Below, in pieces: positions 56,789 to 64,000 of a stretch of DNA of 64,000 bases. Below the pieces are notes generated by a model. The model was not told the DNA's origin, ran no database searches, and was given only the letters and a program-made list of their open reading frames with translations. The stretch lies in the NCBI GenBank assembly GCA_039619475.1, contig CM077116.1:375646188-375710187 (forward strand). Reading direction: 5' to 3'. Position numbers and translations under genes: made by a program. The first letter of the stretch is position 1. Each line of letters opens with the position of its first letter. The stretch is from Icerya purchasi. Taxonomy: Eukaryota; Arthropoda; Insecta; Hemiptera; Monophlebidae.

Positions 56789-57169
56789 AAAACATTAATA
56801 GAAAAATTAGCAGAACTCTCTAGGGAGAAATTAATTGAGGAAAAGAATAAAAGGCGACTATATATGAAAAATTATAGAGCCTCACAATCAGATAAAGACA
56901 GCTATGTTGCCGCTGAAAAACGAATGCTACCATTAATTCTGAGTTGGGCATCAACTGTGCACAAAATGCAAGGATGTACGGTAGATGATGCGGTTATTTA
57001 TTTGGGTTCGCGGCTTTTTGCTGCCGGACAAGCTTATGTAGCTCTCAGTTGTGGGAAGTCACTGAATGGCATCCAAATAGAAGAACTTGATTGTTCAAAG
57101 CTAACAGAAAAAGTCCCATTGAACAGTGACGCATTAAACGAAATGATTAGATTACGAGAATGTAAATAA
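56789..57169 (+). CDS. Helitron-derived fusion ORF: N-terminal basic region joined to PIF1-like helicase C-terminus
   Basis: An open frame of about 127 codons (first ATG at 56864). Residues up to about AAEKRM resemble the basic leader of Helitron polyproteins (KRRLYMKNYRASQSDKDSYV). They pass directly into the last part of a PIF1-like helicase: LPLILSWASTVHKMQGCTVD (motif V region), LGSRLFAAGQAYVALS (motif VI region) and then EELDCSKLTEKVPLNSDALN to the stop. The Arg normally following ALS in motif VI (S-R-x-R) is Cys-Gly-Lys here, so the ATPase finger is lost. The Rep nickase, Walker A/B and the rest are missing: about a thousand residues deleted in frame. A TTAATAG acceptor-like site precedes it. 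A helicase fragment is certain; the N-terminal match is from recall. Confidence 0.65.
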   Translation, partial: KTLIEKLAELSREKLIEEKNKRRLYMKNYRASQSDKDSYVAAEKRMLPLILSWASTVHKMQGCTVDDAVIYLGSRLFAAGQAYVALSCGKSLNGIQIEELDCSKLTEKVPLNSDALNEMIRLRECK

Positions 57170-57305
57170 AATAATTCTAAGTTTATTATTTTGTTTGTAA
57201 TTTTTTTCTTCCTGTTGATATTTCATTATTAGAATAAATGAAATGCTAAAGACTTGCGTCTCCCCAATACTTAAATATTGTTTTTTGTTTTAAGACTAAA
57301 AAAAA

Positions 57306-57692
57306 TAAAATGAAATTATAGTTAAAAAAAAACACGCTTTTACAGCAATGTGAACTACAAAGTAAAAAATAATTTTTAAATATAAAGATAATATTCAACA
57401 GTGATGAAAATCTCCCAAGTCAATATATTTTAAGTTTTTCTAATATGTCAAAATGAGAATAAAGCAATTCACAACAAATTAACTTTAATGTAAAAGAAAG
57501 CGTGGGGTGCTTTTGATATCAATTGTTTATACCTTTTTTTTTATTTTTTAACTATTTGTAGGTCGAGTTAATTGACTTGGAAGATTTTCATCACTGTTGA
57601 ATATTATCTTTATATTTAAAAATTGTTTTTTACTTTTTATTTCACATTGCTATAAAAGCGTGTTTTTTAGTTTTTTAAACTGTAATTTTATT
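57306..57692. repeat. Inverted repeat with ~120-bp arms
   Basis: The left arm (57306-57425) has AACACGCTTTTACAGCAATG, AAATATAAAGATAATATTCA and ACAGTGATGAAAATCTCCCA. The right arm (57571-57692) has the complement (TTGGAAGATTTTCATCACTG ... CATTGCTATAAAAGCGTGTT). About 90 percent matched by eye, with a ~145-bp AT-rich loop. Probable foldback/MITE just downstream of the Helitron ORF. Confidence 0.85.
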
Positions 57693-57699
57693 CTACATT

Positions 57700-58070
57700 T
57701 ATTTTTTAAAAAAAAATTAAGATTATTTTTATAAAGTTTAAATAAGTGCTTAAAATTTCATTTTTTTCACTTAAAAATAAGGGCGTATAATTTTATTTTT
57801 TTCATTCAAAAATATATAGACATAAATTTTCATTCATTTTTAGTTGCAAATAGAGTTTTTTTTTTTTTTTTTTTTCGATATAATGTATTTCCGCCTCCGC
57901 ACGGCTAGGAATAACACATGAGGTCTAAATAATAACAAGCGAGTTATCAATAATTCGTTTATTAATCGGAAATACATTTGTATAAATTTTAACAACTATA
58001 TTCATCAATAAATATTTCGAAAATAAATCAAAAAAACATTGTAGATATAAAAAACTAGATATCAAAAATT
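57700..58070. other. Intergenic, nothing recognised
   Basis: T-run at 57857-57875. No feature. Confidence 0.5.
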
Positions 58071-58079
58071 TCAATCACA

Positions 58080-58836
58080 TTTTGACGGCAAAAGAATCAA
58101 TCTTTACCCGATACATATTCGCTCGATTTACCTGGGTTTTATGGCATAGAAAATGCTCGTCACACAGTAGATAAGAAGGTACTTTATCATTCTTGAATGC
58201 AGACAACGGCAAATAATCATAGTAATCAACAATTTTTCCACCAAATCTTACAGCTTTAATTTGGCGTGACCGTTGTAATAATGGGATAATAGTATAGCCG
58301 TCATAAGAGGATGAACAATATGGTTGAACCGTTTTTCATCAATATTTCATTTTTTAATACATGCAGTTTACTATCCCTACTTTCACCGCTATAGAAAATA
58401 CACTGAATAATATTCAAATCTTCCTTGAACTGGTTATGTAGCAATCTTTCATTAAATTGATAAATTGATAAGATAAATTTTGCTGTTTGATTAAATTAGA
58501 CATCCACCACATATTTTTCCATCTCCATCCCCATGCATGTGGATTCGTGCTTTTTTACTCTTTATATTCATAATGTGTAAATTGTTTCCAAGGTATATAA
58601 TATCTTGAACTTTATAATCGCAAAGGTTGTATCGATAATGCTAATACAACTTTACTTTATCCTCTTGAAAGTAAGGCTTAAGCTCATTCAACGCACATTG
58701 AAACGATTTGTAGAATGTGTGAAGGTTTAGTGTACCATTGAAACTTCTCATGACAAGTTCAGTAACTGGATATCCTTCATCTTCTGATGTAAACTGCTCC
58801 ACCTCCAAGAAAATTTCGAGAGGTGCTTCTGACATA
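58080..58836 (-). pseudogene. Unassigned coding remnant, minus strand, several frame breaks
   Basis: Reading the minus strand, protein-like segments follow each other in order: MSEAPLEIFLEVEQFTSEDE at about 58836, ALNELKPYFQEDKVKLY ending in a stop, DIIYLGNNLHIMNIKSKK, then in other frames FNERLLHNQFKEDLNIIQC and finally VDYYDYLPLSAFKNDK and CDEHFLCHKTQVNRANMYRV before a TGA near 58080. Composition and punctuation look like one protein of about 240 residues that has taken a few stops and shifts. I do not recognise the family. A decayed host gene, a gene carried by a mobile element, or an old integrated insect virus gene are all open. Confidence 0.4.
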
Positions 58837-58949
58837 CAAAACCGATAGACGTATTTTTGAAAATTAATATACAAAATATTTTACAAGAAAAAAAGCACAA
58901 CAACGTTAAAGTTGTGTAACTTAAAGAAATTATAAAAGGTAGCAAGCAA

Positions 58950-60835
58950 TTTAATATAACGTTTAAATAAGTTCCAACTAATAGAAAATTGTTTAATACT
59001 GTGGATTATCTACACTTTTACTCTGAAGTAGACGGTAGACAAGCAAGCCACCACTAACTACTCATTATTTCACAACATCCGCCAGCGATTTCCTTTCTCC
59101 AGCAACTACAAGCTAATAAACCTATCAAGCGATTCATTTAAATTCATTAATATGCAACAGGTCATGTTTTGTTCATTCGTAGGTGATGATACAGGTTAAA
59201 AATATTTCAATTTTTGGGGAGAGACAAACAATATCATTTACGCGGCGTAAATATAAAACTTCATCGGACAAATAGAATGATGAATTTTAGTCAGTGAGAA
59301 GTTTATGTTAAAGTTTATGGCTAGTTATTTTTAAAAAAATTATTTTAAAACCGTCTTCAAAAAGATATTCATCAAATATCACTGCGGTTAACTGCCGTTA
59401 GATGTAATTCTGCAAAATTTTAATGAAGTAGCTGTTTTCGTAGTACTGCAGATATTCCACATCGCGTCGGACAAACACTTTTTTCATACCGAGAATGCCA
59501 GAAAAGTTGTTTTCGTCGCCATTGAAAATTCAACCGATATTCCTTCGATTGTTCTTTTCAATTTATGATTGTATTTGGATAAGGATTTTTCATCACTTCT
59601 TGTTTGATTTATTGTAATATCTTTTTTGCAAAAAGATTAGTAATATTTTGATTAAAAATCTTTCACCACAATTCGGATCTGACGTTATAGTATTTAAAAA
59701 AAAAAAAAAAAAAAAAATATTAACAATTTTACCCTTTTGAGGTTCGATAAAAGTGATCACCAGGATAATTTACATTTAAAACCTTATGATTAATACATCA
59801 AAGCTAAATATTCTCATTAACCAAAACTTTTCTGGCAACATTTTACTAATTGCTAGTCCTTTTTTTTTTATCAATAATGTAATTTATAATTTAATTTTTT
59901 TACTGCTTTTTGTTATACGAAACTAATCAATCTACATTTTTCATAGATAGCATGGCCTGTTTTCATTGAAACTTTGCTTATATCCGGTACAGTGCTGCCT
60001 TATTTTACAGAAGCTGCATATAAACAGAAAAAAGATAGAAAGTTGAGTACCAAGCAATGTCTTTTTTAAATTGTGTTTAAATTACTTCTACTATATTTTT
60101 GCAACGTAGCATTTTTCTAAATAACGATGTACCGTTTTATTTTACGATTACTTTGAAAAGGCATCAAGATTATTTTATCGATCACAATGCAACTTAAAAA
60201 TAGTAATTAGGAAATTAAAGAAAAAAATATCGAGTGTTGTTTTTTATTGAAAACTTTACCTCAATGGAAATCTGGTTAACAAAAATATTTTACTTTTCAA
60301 TACCCGCCGCCGCTTTATATTAATATTCTTTAAAACTTTCGATTATTATATGCAACAAATCTTCTCTGGCTGTTTATACTCGGACTCGGAACTTTAATTT
60401 CCATAGTCTGAATTTTAATTAAGAAAACCATTAAATGATATAATAATTAAGTGATTACTATTTTTAAACTAATTCTGAAGGCGAGGAGAATATAATAAAT
60501 TGTTCGGAGTGGGAAAATTCCAAATAGTTCCAATTTATAAACGGTGATTTTCAGCATAGAAGCCTCCAAATTTACATAATTTTGCGTACAAGCAATTCCA
60601 AGAAAAAATAAAGAGATTTCAAAAGACCGAAATTTTAACTTGATTGTTTAATTCAAGGTGAGCGTTTTTTTTTTTTTTTGAAAACGGTTGAAGTATTCTA
60701 AAAACATTTCACTGTAGAAATGTATAATTTTCCACCACTGCTGCGAATTTATAAATAATGTGTTTTTTTTTTTTTAATAAAACTGTACCGAAGCGCATTT
60801 AACGAGAATATTGAAATTTACCTGTATAAAAAAAC
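58950..60835. other. Intergenic, nothing recognised
   Basis: A-run at 59698-59718, T-runs at 60667-60680 and 60763-60775. No feature supported. Confidence 0.5.
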
Positions 60836-60841
60836 ATCAAA

Positions 60842-60903
<62 letters not shown>

Positions 60904-60905
60904 AT
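60842..60905. repeat. (CA)n(TA)n(TG)n palindromic microsatellite
   Basis: CA units, then about 17 TA units, then about 10 TG units. The whole tract is self-complementary and can form a cruciform. Confidence 0.95.
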
Positions 60906-60910
60906 GAATA

Positions 60911-61164
60911 AGCGCGGTAGCCTAGTGGTTAAGGTACTTGACTCCTAAATCAGAGGACACGGGTTCAAGACTTGTCTCGTTCTAGATCTGAATCGCTCCC
61001 AGGTTTACCCTACCAAAGAAATCTGGAAAAGTAAAGGCGGCCGAAATAAAAGAACTGGGCGTCCTACTCTCATAAGTGCTGTTGAGTTTAGTGCACTGTG
61101 AACCTTAACTTCACAATCTCCGACGCTCTGCTAAGGATATGAGACTTACTTTACTTTACTTTAT
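60911..61164 (+). mobile_element. tRNA-headed SINE with (ACTTT)n tail
   Basis: The head has an A box in TAGCCTAGTGGTTAAGG and a B box in GGGTTCAAGAC, with tRNA-like spacing. The body includes TACCAAAGAAATCTGGAAAA, GGGCGTCCTACTCTCATAAG and CTGCTAAGGATATGAG. The tail is four ACTTT units. A different family from the SINEs at 33.35 and 46.64 kb. No clear target duplication. Confidence 0.75.
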
Positions 61165-61320
61165 ATAAAGGCGGAAACATGGAAGACCCCAAGAAGATGG
61201 TCAGATGATATAATAAAACAAAATACGCGAGGCTCCGTATAAACAACGGTGGAAGAATTTGGGAGAGGCCTACGTCAAATACTGGCGCGAGAAAGTTGCT
61301 TGAAGAAGAAGAATATACAT
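61165..61320 (+). pseudogene. LINE C-terminal tail fragment
   Basis: One plus frame reads RRWSDDIIKQNTRG and, after a shift, NLGEAYVKYWRERKLLEEE, the common end of RTE-like polyproteins (R-R-W-x-D-D-I ... W-x-x-L-G-E-A-Y). The fragment starts right at the SINE tail. Confidence 0.6.
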
Positions 61321-61329
61321 ATAATTAAG

Positions 61330-62480
61330 TTATTATTAATTGTTGTTATCTTTAATAAAATTTACGTTTTGCAGTAAGTTGAAGGTAATAAAATGGTAGT
61401 GTACGGAAATAGTAGGGCGTTCCGATTTATGGAAATTCCTAACTTATAGAATGTATTTTCTTTATTTAAAGTCAAAGAAAATATTTGAAAAAAACTAAAA
61501 TATAAGTAAGATGCATCGAGAACTGTTGTTAGCTTAACTTTTTGCAATTCTTTCTTTGCCGACCGAACAGGTGCCGAATTCAAAGTGACCGTCTTATCCT
61601 ATTTATTGCAGAGATTAGTCAGCTACGGTACGTAGTTGGTTAGGTAGCGATGTTTCCTTCAAGTGGATTCGGTTCGAATGCGACTATTGTAAACATCGTA
61701 AATTGTCACTGGCGTTGGTTTAAGGTCCCTAATAGAAACTCTTAAATTAATTTAATTTTAAAAAACTAGCGGAAACATGTATTTTTTTTTAGTAACAGCG
61801 TAGTCGTCATACTCGTTGTGCACCACTTTCGAACTAACTGCACTCCGGTTGTTGATAAAAATAAATTAAAAATATTAATGAGTAATCTAATGAAATTATG
61901 TAAGAAAACTTTTTTGATGAATACACAACTTAGCTCGGGAAAGAAAAAATCGCCGATGAAATTTTCTTAGAATGAGTGGACAAGTATCCAAAGCCTTAAC
62001 ACTAGACCATCTGGGTAAGAGAGTAAACTATGATAGAAAATTTCAGCAGCAAACGCAGCGGCATACAGCTGATAAATCAATAGTCCCATCAATGAATTCG
62101 GTAGGGAACCGTTGAAAAAAAAAAAGCAGTTTGCACTAGCACTAATCACATTGATTTCTCAAAAATCGTATAAATACCGAAAATGTCATGATGATAGAGA
62201 CTTTAGCCCCGCGTTTGTCGCGCTTTCGTGTGAAAATTAGAGTCTTCAGCGGTCGTTTACGTACATCATCCAATGTGCGCCAGTTGATATTTAGGCTGTA
62301 TTTATAACCAGTTGTTTATGAGGAAGCTTAAAAAACTTGCGGTACACAAGTAGGCACCGTAGGCATTAGCGATATTCCTTCGAAAATTTCATTCAATCTG
62401 CAATATTCACGGCACCGTTTTTTCGTTCCTACAATAGATTATTCAGTTCCTTTTTATTACGCTTTCGTTCATTCTACTAC
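61330..62480. other. Intergenic, nothing recognised
   Basis: No supported feature. Confidence 0.5.
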
Positions 62481-62509
62481 GTGTGCTTGTTGTAGTGGGC
62501 TCATGCGAC

Positions 62510-62775
62510 TGGTACACACACGGTGTTATAAATAACCGAGTGTGTACGAAACCAACATGTGCTCTAATACCTTCTCGTTATCGAGTTATTTGAAATTAAT
62601 TGATCCGCGCATCTTATGTGCATTCCTGGTTGACAAAAGTCGAGAAATTGATCGTTTCGACCGATTTATTCGGAGCAATACTGGCTAAGATTACGACGGA
62701 CGATAAGAAGATATTGTGTTTTTAATTAGTCATTAAAAGTCCGATTGCGCGGGTGATAACATCTGCCAGTGTGTG
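62510..62775 (+). promoter_or_regulatory. Possible TATA promoter and leader exon
   Basis: A consensus TATAAATA lies at about 62528, inside an inverted repeat (GTACACACACGG ... AACCGAGTGTGTAC). About 250 bp downstream is a donor-like ACTG/GTAAGAATT (62777), in sequence richer in CpG than its surroundings. The plus frame at 62753-63010 starts at GTG and is not convincing. This would be the first exon of a gene extending beyond the window; inference only. Confidence 0.2.
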
Positions 62776-63014
62776 TACTGGTAAGAATTTTAAGCTATCT
62801 TTGGTACGCGCACACAGACGCACTGAAGATACACAAACGCCACCTTTACAGATAAAAGTTTTAACAAACGGCAGATGGGCAACTGAAAATTCCGATAAAA
62901 TCTCGATAGCTGCGGGAAGGCCAAGTTTGGCAAATGAATTTAGTCGTTCTGAAAAAACGAGTACTTATGCTTGTATTCGCAAATGTTCGTCGGTGCCTAG
63001 AATGGCATAAAACG

Positions 63015-64000
63015 ATGGTGTTTCGCGTAAATTGGGATCGTCCCCCCCACTCACGTTATCGCTTGTATGGCTACTGAAAAATTCAACTTCATCTCTGCGT
63101 GTTACATTTTTAGTTTTTCTTCGAATCTGGTAAGGAACTTTACGCATTTATTAAGTGTAAAAAATATAATTTCACGCGCGAGCAGTAAAAATTCGTGATA
63201 ACAGCGAGACATGCATGTGCAGAAAGAACATTGGTGTACGCTAAATTTCTAGATTAAATGAGGAACAAGGGCAGCGGACGAAAAAAAGAAGGATAATGTA
63301 TTAAATTTAGATTAACCTGATGTAATTTCATAAAGCAAATAACGGGGTAAAAATAACAGTGACGTCATCATTACACATAAAACTCTTAATTAATTTTTAA
63401 ATACTCCCATCATTTTTTTATATTCCAAATTGATCTTGATTCATTTAAGTAGCCTTAATTTAATTTACTAATTTCTTGGCCGAACGCTCATTAAATTTAC
63501 ACTGCCGATTCTAAGTAATCTAGTTTTGCAGATTTTGCCTATCTCGCCTTAATTTAATGAAAAAATCGTCTATAGTGCTGAATAATTTACAGTCTTTAAG
63601 ACCCTGTGTCTCTTCTAAATGCAAGTAATTTCTTTCAAAATGCTATTATATCTGAGAGTTGTTTAACTGCGCTAATACGTGTGTGCTGATCTATACAATA
63701 AGACAGACATATATTTACAAGTCTAGCAGTGTCACTTGCTAAATTAGAGGTTTTTTATTTGAATCCCAGGTTGCCAATGAAATGGCTAATATAACCGCCC
63801 GAGAAGGCTGCGGATAAATGACCCTCTAGTTTTATACTTTCCTACCGGCGAATATTAGTAATATTGCGGAACTGTATAAACTCCCCGATACTGCATGATC
63901 ACTATGAAGCCAATCTAACCTAATATACCTAACTTTCCCTGGTTTAATGGTAAATTATCCGAACCTGATATTTTGTAGCTTATTTATCCGCTACTATGTG
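63015..64000. other. Intergenic, nothing recognised
   Basis: No supported feature. A TTTGAATCCCAGG phrase at about 63758 faintly resembles a B box but has no partner. Confidence 0.45.

Noticed and set aside
60911..60985. Functional tRNA gene
   Set aside because: Incomplete cloverleaf and a SINE body with simple-repeat tail follow directly.

Overview
This is eukaryotic, AT-rich (roughly two thirds A+T by eye) non-coding DNA. Its repeat content suggests an arthropod, most likely an insect: RNase H-bearing non-LTR retrotransposons, jockey-like reverse transcriptases, hAT and Helitron remnants, tRNA-headed SINEs, and many (TA)n, (AAT)n and (GT)n microsatellites. A sap-feeding hemipteran is plausible, but that is only a guess from repeat style. 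There are no operons, ribosome binding sites or prokaryotic genes. Many open frames in the window begin at TTG or GTG or run through simple repeats, and I do not treat them as genes.

Only one open frame looks like an ordinary host gene: an ATG-initiated, single-exon 291-codon ORF at 39155-40030 (+) with an asparagine tract and a downstream AATAAA. I cannot name its product. Three other stretches could be host promoters, leader exons or decayed genes: a CpG-rich patch at 13.1-14.1 kb, a hairpin plus splice donor at 55.7-55.9 kb, and a TATA box at 62.5 kb. A protein-like antisense remnant at 58.08-58.84 kb is unassigned.

Layout. 1-10 kb: a decayed ZMYM1-type hAT transposase (1.4-2.5 kb), microsatellites and a 1.4-kb foldback repeat (6.3-7.7 kb). 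10-21 kb: a hAT-like non-autonomous element, a RNase H fragment and a 525-codon intact jockey-type RT frame (minus strand, 16.5-18.1 kb), a CR1/RTE-type tail, a 17-bp tandem array and a near-perfect hairpin at 20.0 kb. 21.5-34 kb: SINE and dispersed-repeat copies with a jockey LINE nested in one of them, a ~300-bp tandem, a foldback element, a Helitron 3' terminus, a probable Gypsy-type LTR with primer-binding site, an I-like LINE remnant, and a MITE nested in a SINE. 34.6-38.3 kb: a long decayed LINE with endonuclease, RT and RNase H. 39-43 kb: the host-like ORF and a LINE tail. 43.6-51.1 kb: the empty-site copy of the dispersed repeat, a 5'-truncated LINE with a 15-bp target duplication, a SINE with a 13-bp duplication, and two inverted copies of one hAT MITE with 8-bp duplications. 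53.9-57.7 kb: a TA-flanked DNA transposon carrying a broken transposase-like gene, a Helitron-derived fused ORF and an inverted repeat. 60.8-61.3 kb: a microsatellite, SINE and LINE tail.

The elements do not form a pathway. They record successive insertions, and several are datable relative to each other by nesting or by target-site duplications that can be read directly. I did not find a convincing new biological system. The most useful leads are the in-frame Helitron ORF fusion, the nested insertions with readable empty sites, the TA-flanked transposon with palindromic ends, and the orphan coding stretches at 39.2 kb and 58.1-58.9 kb.
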